This document shows positions 25,687 to 33,872 of a stretch of 55,128 nucleotides of DNA, piece after piece. The stretch's first letter is position 1. Every line of letters starts with the position of its first letter. The notes under the pieces are model-generated. The model searched no databases and had not been told where the DNA came from. It was given only the letters and a program-made list of their open reading frames with translations. Made by a program: the position numbers and the translations under genes. Origin of the DNA: Chryseosolibacter indicum (GTDB taxonomy: Bacteria; Bacteroidota; Bacteroidia; Cytophagales; Cyclobacteriaceae); the NCBI RefSeq assembly GCF_018598585.1, contig NZ_JAHESD010000037.1:1-55128 (forward strand), written 5' to 3'.

Positions 25687-28494
25687 ATGGCCGATTACAA
25701 TAAAGAAGAGATTAGACGTATCGAAGACAAGTGGCGTGCTGCATGGGAACAACGAGGGGTTTATAAAGTTTCGAATAAATCAAACAAACCGAAGTATTAT
25801 GCTTTGGATATGTTCCCCTATCCATCAGGAGCAGGACTTCACGTTGGCCATCCTCTCGGTTATATTGCTTCCGATATTGTATCAAGATTCAAAAGACTAA
25901 AAGGATATAATGTTCTTCACCCGATGGGTTTTGATGCCTTTGGTTTGCCTGCGGAACAATATGCTATTGAACATGGCATCCATCCTGCCAAATCAACCGA
26001 GCAGAACATCAAGAACTTCATCAGGCAGTTAAATAAAATTGGCTTTTGTTATGATTGGAGTCGTGAGGTAAGAACGTGCGACCCCTCTTACTACAAATGG
26101 ACACAATGGATCTTCCTTCAAATATTCGACAGCTGGTTCAACCGGAAAAAAGAGAAAGCTGAACGCATTGCTGTGCTCGTAAGCATTTTTGAGCAGGAAG
26201 GAAATGTGAACCACCCATTCCCAAATTTGAAATATAAACTTCCACATTCTAATAAAATCACTTTTACGAATACTGAATGGAAGTCGTTTGATGAGAAATA
26301 CAAGCAGGAGATACTGATGCAGTATCGTCTGGCCTACCTGGCGTATACGGATGTTAACTGGTGTGAAGCACTTGGTACTGTACTTGCCAACGACGAGGTG
26401 ATTAATGGTGTTAGCTACCGCGGAGGGTTTCCTGTGGTGCGTAAGCAGATGCGCCAATGGAGTTTGCGTATCACAGAATATGCTGAACGCTTGTTAAAAG
26501 GTTTGGATGAAATTGATTTCAGTGAGTCTATGAAAGAGATTCAGCGCAACTGGATCGGCAAGAGCATAGGAGCCAAAATCAATTTCAAGGTAAAAAGTGA
26601 GCAATCAAAAGTAGATTCGCTTACCGTGTTTACAACCAGGCCCGATACAATTTATGGTGTTGACTTTATGGTTATTGCACCTGAGCATGAAATTGTAAAG
26701 GACATCACCAGCAAAGCACAACAAGCGGAGATCGATCAATACCTGAAATATGTTGAAAGCCGTTCGGAAGTTGAGCGAATGGCAGAAGTGAAAAAAGTAA
26801 CAGGTGCATTTACAGGTGCCTACGCTGTTAATCCTATCAGTGGTCGCGAAGTTCCTATCTGGATCAGTGAATATGTGTTGGCTGGCTACGGCACAGGTGC
26901 TATTATGGGCGTGCCTTGCGGCGATGAACGCGATCATAAATTTGCAAAGCATTTTAATCTTCCGATTACCAACATTATTGGTTCTTATTATAATGGTAAG
27001 GAAGCCAATCCTACATACGATGCCGTGCTTGAAAATTCAGATTTTTTAAATGGCTTAACCATGAAGCAGGCTATTGACGTTGTAGTGAAAAAACTTGAAG
27101 AGCTGGGTATAGGCCAGAGACAGGTGAACTACAAAATGCGCGATGCCGGATGGAGCAGACAGCGCTATTGGGGTGAACCCTTCCCTGTTGTTTTTAAAGA
27201 TGACATGCCTTACGCCATGGATGAGAAAGATCTTCCATTAGAGCTTCCTGATTCAAATAACTTTAAACCTTCAGGTACTGGTGAGGGTCCATTGGCAAAT
27301 TTGAAAGACTGGATTAACATCAGTGAAAATGAACGTAGAGATTCCAACACCATGCCTACCCATGCTGGCGCTGCCTGGTATTTCCTGCGTTTTACTGATC
27401 CCCATAATGACAAAGAATTTGCAAGCCGCGAAGCATTAAATTACTGGAACCAGGTCGATGTTTATATCGGAGGTTCAGAACATGCTGTAGCGCATTTATT
27501 GTATGCAAGACTTTGGGTTAAGGTACTTCATGATCTTGGCTATTTAGGATTTGATGAACCTTTTAAAAAACTAATTAACCAGGGAAAAATTACTGGCGAT
27601 TCACGCTTTGTTTACAGAGTTCGCGGAACACATAAATTCGTTTCGGCAGGGCTAAAAGGTGAGTATGAAACAGATCCATTGCATGTTGACGTAAACATCG
27701 TTAATGGCTTGGAACTGGATACAGAAGCATTTAAGAAGTGGAAGCCTGACTTTGCCAATGCGGAGTTCATACTAGAAGACGGCAAATATATTTGTGGTTC
27801 TGCAATTGAAAAGATGAGTAAATCATACTTCAATGTTGTTAACCCTGATGACATTATCGAAAACTACGGAGCAGATACATTAAGAATGTACGAGATGTTC
27901 CTCGGCCCTTTGGAAATGTCCAAACCCTGGAACACCAACGGTATTGATGGCGTATTTAAATTCCTGAGAAGGTTCTGGAATCTATTCCACGATGATAAAG
28001 GTAACTTTAGTGTTTCAGATACTGAACCTACTAGAGAAGAACTGAAAGCGCTTCATAAAACATTAAAAAAGGTAGAGCAGGACATCGAGAATTTCTCTTT
28101 TAATACTTCGGTTAGTGAGTTTATGATTTGTGTAAATGAACTGAGTTCGCTGAAGTGCAATAAGCGAGCTATTCTTGAGCCACTTGCCATCGGGTTGGCT
28201 TCGTTCGCTCCGCACATTACAGAAGAGCTTTGGGAGAAACTAGGACATGAAGATACAATTCTCAATGCTTCCTTCCCTCAATATAATGAGGAGTATCTCA
28301 AAGAAAACTCTTTTGAGTATCCTATTTCCATCAACGGAAAAGTTCGAGCGAAGATGGAGTTCGCATTAGATATGCCCAAAGAAGATATTGAAAAAACCGT
28401 GCTTGCAGCTGAGGTTGTGATGAAATGGACAGAAGGTAAACCTCCAAAAAAGGTTATTGTAGTACCTGGAAGAATTGTGAATGTTGTAGTTTAA
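25687..28494 (+). CDS. leuS: Leucyl-tRNA synthetase
   Basis: A 935-residue class I aminoacyl-tRNA synthetase charging tRNA-Leu. The HIGH motif is HVGHPLG (52-58) and the KMSKS motif KMSKS is at 709-713. The CP1 editing domain is present (TTRPDTIYGVDFMV, GTGAIMGVPCGDERD). The C-terminal anticodon domain ends in INGKVRAKMEFALDMPKED. The length exceeds the roughly 860 residues of E. coli because of an insert near residues 150-200, which appears usual for Bacteroidota. It has its own promoter and is closed by the terminator at 28514-28547. Confidence 0.98.
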   Translation: MADYNKEEIRRIEDKWRAAWEQRGVYKVSNKSNKPKYYALDMFPYPSGAGLHVGHPLGYIASDIVSRFKRLKGYNVLHPMGFDAFGLPAEQYAIEHGIHPAKSTEQNIKNFIRQLNKIGFCYDWSREVRTCDPSYYKWTQWIFLQIFDSWFNRKKEKAERIAVLVSIFEQEGNVNHPFPNLKYKLPHSNKITFTNTEWKSFDEKYKQEILMQYRLAYLAYTDVNWCEALGTVLANDEVINGVSYRGGFPVVRKQMRQWSLRITEYAERLLKGLDEIDFSESMKEIQRNWIGKSIGAKINFKVKSEQSKVDSLTVFTTRPDTIYGVDFMVIAPEHEIVKDITSKAQQAEIDQYLKYVESRSEVERMAEVKKVTGAFTGAYAVNPISGREVPIWISEYVLAGYGTGAIMGVPCGDERDHKFAKHFNLPITNIIGSYYNGKEANPTYDAVLENSDFLNGLTMKQAIDVVVKKLEELGIGQRQVNYKMRDAGWSRQRYWGEPFPVVFKDDMPYAMDEKDLPLELPDSNNFKPSGTGEGPLANLKDWINISENERRDSNTMPTHAGAAWYFLRFTDPHNDKEFASREALNYWNQVDVYIGGSEHAVAHLLYARLWVKVLHDLGYLGFDEPFKKLINQGKITGDSRFVYRVRGTHKFVSAGLKGEYETDPLHVDVNIVNGLELDTEAFKKWKPDFANAEFILEDGKYICGSAIEKMSKSYFNVVNPDDIIENYGADTLRMYEMFLGPLEMSKPWNTNGIDGVFKFLRRFWNLFHDDKGNFSVSDTEPTREELKALHKTLKKVEQDIENFSFNTSVSEFMICVNELSSLKCNKRAILEPLAIGLASFAPHITEELWEKLGHEDTILNASFPQYNEEYLKENSFEYPISINGKVRAKMEFALDMPKEDIEKTVLAAEVVMKWTEGKPPKKVIVVPGRIVNVVV

Positions 28495-28513
28495 AATTGT
28501 GATTCTTTAAGAT

Positions 28514-28547
28514 AAAAGGCAGTTCTTACGTAAGAGCTGCCTTTTTT
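28514..28547 (+). terminator. Intrinsic terminator of leuS
   Basis: AAAAGGCAG (28514-28522) pairs with CTGCCTTTT (28537-28545), enclosing the 12-bp palindrome TCTTACGTAAGA. A run of T follows. It lies 20 bases after the leuS stop. Confidence 0.92.
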
Positions 28548-28610
28548 ATTTACACTAACACTCATTCGTTACAATTCTGTATTTTAGCTGGCTTTTTAAA
28601 CACAACCAGA

Positions 28611-29609
28611 ATGCATTATTCCAAAATTATTGGGCTCGGCCACCACATGCCTGAAAATGTGATTACCAATGAATATCTCTCTACTGTGATGGAAACAAAT
28701 AATGAGTGGATTGTAGAGAGGACGGGTATCAAAGAAAGAAGATGGATGGATCCTGCCAAAGATACTGTCGCTAATATGGCTGCTAAAGCCACACGGATGG
28801 CTTTAGAAAGAGCCAAACTTTCCGAAAAAGACGTCGACTTTATTGTTTTTGCTACCATTACCCCTGACTACTTCTTTCCTGGTTCAGGAGTTCTATTACA
28901 AAGAGAACTTGGATTAGAATCTATACCGGCCTTAGACATACGAAATGCATGCTCAGGCTTCATCTATGCCTTATCTGTAGCCGATCAATTCATTAAAACA
29001 GGAATGTATAAAACTGTATTGGTTGTCGGTGCTGAAATTCAATCAACCGCTTTAGACATCTCTACGCGGGGAAGAAATACTGCCGTTATCTTTGGTGATG
29101 GAGCTGGTGCTGTTATTCTGCGAGCATCAGAAAAACCCGGCATCCTTTCAACACACCTTCACTCCGATGGGCGTTTTGCTGAAGAGTTATATGTAAAAGA
29201 TCCAGGTAGTTCACGCCCTCACAAAGAAAGGCAACCTGAACAGATCTTAGATACCAGTTCATTTAAAGTTGTTATGAATGGAAATCAGGTCTTCAAGTAC
29301 GCTGTTGTTAAGTTTATGGAAGTCATCCAAGAGGCACTGCAAGCCAATAACCTCAAAAAAGAAGATATTAACTTACTGGTACCTCATCAGGCAAACCTCA
29401 GAATTAGTCAGTATATTCAGGAAAAACTTGAATTATCAGATTCGCAGGTTTATAATAACATCATGCGTTATGGTAATACTACCGCAGCATCTATCCCTAT
29501 TGCATTAAGCGAAGCCTGGGCAGAAGGGAAAATCAAAGAAAATGATTTACTTTGTTTAGCTGCGTTTGGCAGTGGCTTTACCTGGGCATCTGCCTTAATA
29601 AGATGGTAG
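28611..29609 (+). CDS. FabH-like 3-oxoacyl-ACP synthase III
   Basis: A 332-residue ketoacyl synthase III with an intact Cys-His-Asn triad: Cys114 (NACSGF), His259 (VPHQAN) and Asn289 (YGNTTAA). It also has the FGDGAGAVIL motif (about 161-170). The family condenses acetyl-CoA or a branched acyl-CoA with malonyl-ACP to start fatty acid chains. It stands apart from plsX, rpmF and other fatty-acid genes, so it may be a second copy with another acyl substrate (inference). Confidence 0.9.
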   Translation: MHYSKIIGLGHHMPENVITNEYLSTVMETNNEWIVERTGIKERRWMDPAKDTVANMAAKATRMALERAKLSEKDVDFIVFATITPDYFFPGSGVLLQRELGLESIPALDIRNACSGFIYALSVADQFIKTGMYKTVLVVGAEIQSTALDISTRGRNTAVIFGDGAGAVILRASEKPGILSTHLHSDGRFAEELYVKDPGSSRPHKERQPEQILDTSSFKVVMNGNQVFKYAVVKFMEVIQEALQANNLKKEDINLLVPHQANLRISQYIQEKLELSDSQVYNNIMRYGNTTAASIPIALSEAWAEGKIKENDLLCLAAFGSGFTWASALIRW

Positions 29610-29675
29610 AATAATGGTAGCGCGTTGAAGCTGAAGGCTTCATATATTAGTAATTCATAACACAACTTCAAGAAG

Positions 29676-30989
29676 ATGTCTATAATCATTGTTTCCTTTT
29701 GCATCATCGTGCTCATCCTTCTGATAACGCAATTTAAGGTCAATGCATTTCTGGCTTTTCTTCTAATTTGTATTCTTGCCGGGTTTCTACTGGGTATTGA
29801 TAGTACAAAGATTGTTGGTTCTATACAGAAGGGCATCGGTGACATGCTTGGCTCTCTTGTAATAGTAATTGTAAGCGGTGCCATGCTCGGAAAACTAGTT
29901 GCAGAAAGCGGAGCTGCCGAACGAATAGCTTCAGGCATGATGAGGTTGTTTGGAGAGCGGTATATTCAATGGGCATTGGTAGTTACAGGATTTGTTATAG
30001 GCATTCCGTTGTTTTATAACGTAGGTTTTGTTCTTGTAATGCCTCTGGTTTTTTCGGTGGTTTACCGATACAAGTTACCTTCCATTTATGTGGGATTGCC
30101 AATTCTTACAGCCCTATCAGTAACGCATGGCTTTCTTCCTCCCCATCCGTCACCTGCAGGATTAGTTAGTCAGTTTGACGCGGACATGGGAAAAACATTG
30201 CTGTATGGGATCCTAATTGCCATTCCTACAGTAATAATTGCCGGCCCGATCTTTTCAAAAACCCTGAGAAGAATCAATGCGCCCATGTTAAAAACATTTA
30301 AACCCAGTGATACACCAGAAGATCAATTACCAGGGTTGACAAATAGTCTTATCTCGGCACTGCTTCCTGTTATCCTGCTTACAATTACTACCGTACTTAC
30401 TTACATCATACCACCATACAGCCCATTAAGCAAAACAATTCTTTTCTTAAGCGATCCTGCATTGGTACTATTACTTTCTTTGTTCATCGTAACCTTTACA
30501 CTGGGTATTAACATGAAAATGAGTATGAAGAAAATCATGGATATCTATAGCGATTCGGTAAAAGATATCGCTATGCTTCTACTTATCATGAGCGGTGCAG
30601 GTGCATTAAAAGAGATTTTGATTGTTAGCGGTGTAAGCATGGAGATAGCAGGGCTACTGAATGGCCTTAATGTTCATTTACTTGTGTTAGGTTGGCTGCT
30701 CGCTTCCGTTATCAGAGTATGTCTTGGTTCAGCAACAGTAGCTGGTCTTACTGCTGCTGGCATCGTTGCTCCGCTTTTGAATGGCTCAGGAGTTGATCCC
30801 AACCTTATGGTACTATCTATTGGAGCAGGAAGTCTCATGTTTTCACATATTAATGATGCAGGCTTCTGGTTGTTTAAAGAATATTTTAATACAAGCATTC
30901 GTGATACAATCAAATCGTGGTCAATGATGGAATCTATTGTTGCAGTTAGTGGTTTGGTGGGTGTTTTGATTTTGAATTACATTATATAA
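29676..30989 (+). CDS. GntP-family permease (gluconate/D-serine transporter type)
   Basis: A 437-residue inner-membrane transporter of the gluconate:H+ symporter family, with about 12 hydrophobic helices, GFLPPHPSPAGL (a family signature, about 152-163), GVSMEIAGLLNGL and GAGSLMFSHINDAGFWLFKEYF near the C-terminus. GntP members carry gluconate or other sugar acids; DsdX of E. coli is a D-serine permease in the same family. Here the gene begins a same-strand series with RidA, a PLP enzyme and a dipeptidase, favouring an amino-acid substrate (inference). RidA starts 140 bases later, so an internal promoter is possible. Confidence 0.9.
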   Translation: MSIIIVSFCIIVLILLITQFKVNAFLAFLLICILAGFLLGIDSTKIVGSIQKGIGDMLGSLVIVIVSGAMLGKLVAESGAAERIASGMMRLFGERYIQWALVVTGFVIGIPLFYNVGFVLVMPLVFSVVYRYKLPSIYVGLPILTALSVTHGFLPPHPSPAGLVSQFDADMGKTLLYGILIAIPTVIIAGPIFSKTLRRINAPMLKTFKPSDTPEDQLPGLTNSLISALLPVILLTITTVLTYIIPPYSPLSKTILFLSDPALVLLLSLFIVTFTLGINMKMSMKKIMDIYSDSVKDIAMLLLIMSGAGALKEILIVSGVSMEIAGLLNGLNVHLLVLGWLLASVIRVCLGSATVAGLTAAGIVAPLLNGSGVDPNLMVLSIGAGSLMFSHINDAGFWLFKEYFNTSIRDTIKSWSMMESIVAVSGLVGVLILNYII

Positions 30990-31061
30990 GCAGAATTCTT
31001 AACTCCTTATTCTGAGCTCTCCTACCAATGCGTGGCACACACATTCTTCATTATTACTCAA

Positions 31062-31126
31062 AATGTTAAATTTTGTAACATTATCTCAATGATAATTCTC
31101 AAATTGGATGCTCAATTAACATGTTA
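31062..31126 (+). promoter_or_regulatory. Palindromic TGTTA/TAACA operator candidates before ridA
   Basis: Two palindromes with the same half-site occur upstream of ridA. AATGTTA and TAACATT (31062-31068, 31076-31082) are separated by 7 bases, and TAACATGTTA (31117-31126) is a perfect 10-bp palindrome. The second one covers the first in-frame ATG at 31121, which supports translation from the ATG at 31130. The pattern looks like an operator pair for a dimeric regulator. Confidence 0.5.
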
Positions 31127-31129
31127 CAA

Positions 31130-31597
31130 ATGAGTACTTCACCTGATCAAAGATTTGCAGACTTAAAGCTTACCCTTCCTCCTGCTCCTAAACCACTTGG
31201 CGTATACAAACCTTTTCTTATAGTTGATAAGTTCGTTTATGTTTCAGGACATGGAACAGTAAAAGAAGATGGAACACTCATTATCGGACGCATAGGAAAA
31301 GATATGAGTATGGAAGAAGGAAAAGCTGCAGCACAACAAGTAGGTCTCGCCATACTTGCAACACTAAAACAGAATCTCGGAAGCCTCAACAAGATTAAAC
31401 GTGTAGTTAAAGTCCTTGGTATGGTAAATTGTGTTCCGGAGTTCGAAAGACATCCTTTTGTTATCAACGGATGCAGTGAATTGTTTGCAAAAGTATGGGG
31501 TGAAGAGAATGGAATAGGTGTGCGTAGTGCAGTAGGCATGGGTTCACTTCCAGATAATATTCCGGTTGAAATTGAAGCAATGTTTGAATTACAATGA
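31130..31597 (+). CDS. RidA-family (YjgF/YER057c/UK114) protein
   Basis: A 155-residue RidA-like protein, longer than the typical 130 residues but with the family layout (FVYVSGHGTVKEDGTL, AAQQVGLAILATLKQNLGSLNKIKRVVKVLGMVNC, FVINGCSELFAKVWGEENGIGVRSAVGMGSLP, VEIEAMFEL). The arginine in GVRSAVG fits the imine-binding arginine of active members. RidA removes reactive 2-aminoacrylate released by PLP-dependent dehydratases. It overlaps the start of the PLP enzyme gene by 4 bases (ATGA), tying its role to that enzyme. The ATG at 31121 is an alternative start. Confidence 0.87.
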   Translation: MSTSPDQRFADLKLTLPPAPKPLGVYKPFLIVDKFVYVSGHGTVKEDGTLIIGRIGKDMSMEEGKAAAQQVGLAILATLKQNLGSLNKIKRVVKVLGMVNCVPEFERHPFVINGCSELFAKVWGEENGIGVRSAVGMGSLPDNIPVEIEAMFELQ

Positions 31598-32700
31598 GCA
31601 ACGCTTGGTATACTTTTAATAACGTGGACGAGATTGATTCACCTGCCCTCCTGATATATAAGGAGCATGTGAAGGACAATATTGAGACACTAATAAATTC
31701 CATCGATTCTAAGGAACGTCTTCGCCCTCATATAAAAACACATAAATCTCCTGAAGTGTCAAGCTTGATGCTTAAGGCTGGCATCACAAAATTTAAGTGT
31801 GCTACAATTGCTGAAGCAGAAATGCTTGCCAATGCAGGAGCACAAGACGTCTTACTTGCTTACCAACCCGTAGGACCTAAAGCAAAACGCCTGGCTGAAT
31901 TAGTAGAAGAATTTCCAGGCACTACATTTTCCTGTCTGATAGATAATTACAATACAGCGTCAGCACTATCCAGTGTCTTTACATTAAACAATTTAAGTAT
32001 CAATGTATATATTGATGTAAATGTAGGAATGAACAGAACTGGAATATCTACTGAAGGAGTGACTGAACTGTTTCGAATCTGTGAGAATTTAAAAGGAATA
32101 TCCATAGTAGGCTTACATGCCTATGATGGACATATTCGTGATACTGATTTCGAGGCAAGGAAAAAGAAGTGTGATGAGGGCTTTAATAGTATCCAAACAA
32201 TAGCAGAGCAAATAGAACAATCATCCGGAAAGAAACTTATAATAGTTGCAGGCGGAACGCCAACATACTCTGTTCACTCCCGAAGAAAAGAAATTGAATG
32301 TAGCCCTGGCACATTCATTTATTGGGACAAAGGATATGAGCAGATACTTCCTGAACAGCATTACAAATTTGCAGCACTTGTTTTAACTCGGGTTATTTCC
32401 AAACCAGCAAGCAATCTCATTTGTATTGATCTTGGGCACAAAGCAATTGCCTCTGAGAATCCTCTTAATAATCGAGTATACTTTCTTAATGCACCTGAAC
32501 TGTTTCCTGTTGGCCATAGTGAAGAACACATGGTACTACAAACTACGGATAAACAGTATGAGGTTGGTGATGCACTTTATGGTGTTCCCCATCATGTATG
32601 CCCTACTGTTGCACTTCATGACCAGGCTCATGTTGTTGAAAAACATATGGCTGTTGATGTCTGGTACAATATCTCAAGGAATAGAAAAATAACAATCTAG
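31594..32700 (+). CDS. Fold-type III PLP enzyme: D-serine dehydratase / D-threonine aldolase family
   Basis: A 368-residue alanine racemase-fold PLP enzyme. The PLP lysine is probably Lys48 in RPHIKTHK (44-51). The C-terminal metal site is His334-x-Cys336 (PHHVCPTVAL). From memory, D-threonine aldolase binds its metal with His and Asp at this site, whereas eukaryotic-type D-serine dehydratase uses His and Cys, so the Cys points toward the dehydratase. Coupling to RidA also fits a reaction making 2-aminoacrylate. A database name of D-TA family enzyme is still the safe call. It follows ridA with a 4-base overlap and precedes the dipeptidase by 5 bases. Confidence 0.82.
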   Translation: MSNAWYTFNNVDEIDSPALLIYKEHVKDNIETLINSIDSKERLRPHIKTHKSPEVSSLMLKAGITKFKCATIAEAEMLANAGAQDVLLAYQPVGPKAKRLAELVEEFPGTTFSCLIDNYNTASALSSVFTLNNLSINVYIDVNVGMNRTGISTEGVTELFRICENLKGISIVGLHAYDGHIRDTDFEARKKKCDEGFNSIQTIAEQIEQSSGKKLIIVAGGTPTYSVHSRRKEIECSPGTFIYWDKGYEQILPEQHYKFAALVLTRVISKPASNLICIDLGHKAIASENPLNNRVYFLNAPELFPVGHSEEHMVLQTTDKQYEVGDALYGVPHHVCPTVALHDQAHVVEKHMAVDVWYNISRNRKITI

Positions 32701-32705
32701 GATAC

Positions 32706-33776
32706 ATGTTTATTATTGATGCGCACCTCGACCTCGCCATGAATGCAATGGAATGGAACAGGGATCTAAGAAAACCCATAGAAGAGATAAGGAACCGTGA
32801 GGAACATCTTAAAGATAAACCAGACAGAGGAAAAGGCGTTGTAAGCTTCCCTGAGTTAAGAAAGGGAAACATTGGACTGGTAGTGGCGACACAAATAGCC
32901 CGATACGTAGCTCCTGATAATTCATTGCCGGGTTGGAATTCTCCTGAACAAGCATGGGCACAGACTCAAGGGCAACTGGCATGGTATAAAGCCATGGAAG
33001 ATGCAGGAGAACTAGTACAAATAAAAGATCTTCCATCGCTCGAAAAACATTTACAGCTTTGGAATGACGGTAACTCAAACACCAATAAACCTATTGGCTA
33101 TATCCTTAGCCTTGAAGGTGCTGATTCTATTGTTACAGTAAAACATCTTGAACGTGCTTATGCTTACGGTTTACGTGCTGTAGGGCCAGGACATTATGGA
33201 CCTGGAAGGTATGCACAGGGCACGAATGCAACAGGCGGAATTGGCCAGACCGGGCGTGAGCTTCTTAAAGAAATGGAGCGCCTGAATATTATTCTCGACG
33301 CGACGCATTTGTGTGATGACAGTTTCTGGGAGGCTATGGATCACTTCCATGGCAATGTTTGGGCGAGTCATAATAATTGTCGTTCGATTGTAGACCATAA
33401 CAGGCAATTCAGTGATGAGCAGATCAAAGAACTTGTTAGTCGTGGTGCCGTAATTGGCAGCGTGCTGGATACTTGGATGATGGTCCCTAACTGGATCAGG
33501 GGAGAATCTACTCCTGAGAACACTAATTGCAACCTGGAGGTTATCATCAACCATATGGATCACATTTGTCAGCTTGCCGGCAATGCTTTACATGTTGCCA
33601 TCGGATCTGATCTTGATGGAGCATTTGGCAAAGAGCAATCACCTTATGATCTTGAGACCATTGCAGACTTGCAAAAAATATCTAACCTTTTACAAAAGCG
33701 TGGTTACGCAAACGCTGATATAGAAAACATTATGCACGGGAACTGGCTTCGTTTTTTAAGAAGAGCCTGGAAATAA
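32706..33776 (+). CDS. Membrane dipeptidase-type (M19) peptidase
   Basis: A 356-residue M19 zinc peptidase without a signal peptide, so probably cytoplasmic. The binuclear metal ligands are evident: His7 and Asp9 (DAHLDL), a glutamate in LSLEGAD, a histidine in DATHLCDD and another in ASHNNCR, and aspartates in IGSDLDGAFG. The family cleaves dipeptides, including ones with a C-terminal D-residue. In this operon it could release D-amino acids from peptidoglycan-derived or foreign dipeptides for the PLP enzyme (inference). Confidence 0.9.
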   Translation: MFIIDAHLDLAMNAMEWNRDLRKPIEEIRNREEHLKDKPDRGKGVVSFPELRKGNIGLVVATQIARYVAPDNSLPGWNSPEQAWAQTQGQLAWYKAMEDAGELVQIKDLPSLEKHLQLWNDGNSNTNKPIGYILSLEGADSIVTVKHLERAYAYGLRAVGPGHYGPGRYAQGTNATGGIGQTGRELLKEMERLNIILDATHLCDDSFWEAMDHFHGNVWASHNNCRSIVDHNRQFSDEQIKELVSRGAVIGSVLDTWMMVPNWIRGESTPENTNCNLEVIINHMDHICQLAGNALHVAIGSDLDGAFGKEQSPYDLETIADLQKISNLLQKRGYANADIENIMHGNWLRFLRRAWK

Positions 33777-33857
33777 TTACTAGTATACTTTGAAGATTAT
33801 AGCTATGCCTGTTGTTGCATCTTTTTATAAATCAACAACAGGCATATCAGTAATTAT
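33773..33857. terminator. Nested inverted repeat between convergent genes
   Basis: A perfect 14-bp stem (33804-33817 with 33833-33846, TATGCCTGTTGTTG type) sits inside a second perfect 9-bp pair, ATAATTACT (33773-33781) and AGTAATTAT (33849-33857). The outer arm includes the stop codon of the dipeptidase gene. There is no long T run, so termination may rely on the stable hairpin in both directions. Confidence 0.6.
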
Positions 33858-33872
33858 AAGTTGAACTAACGC

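Noticed and set aside
25687-28494. leuS insert near residues 150-200 as a novel domain
   Set aside because: Similar length and insert appear usual for Bacteroidota leucyl-tRNA synthetases, so it was not reported as unusual.
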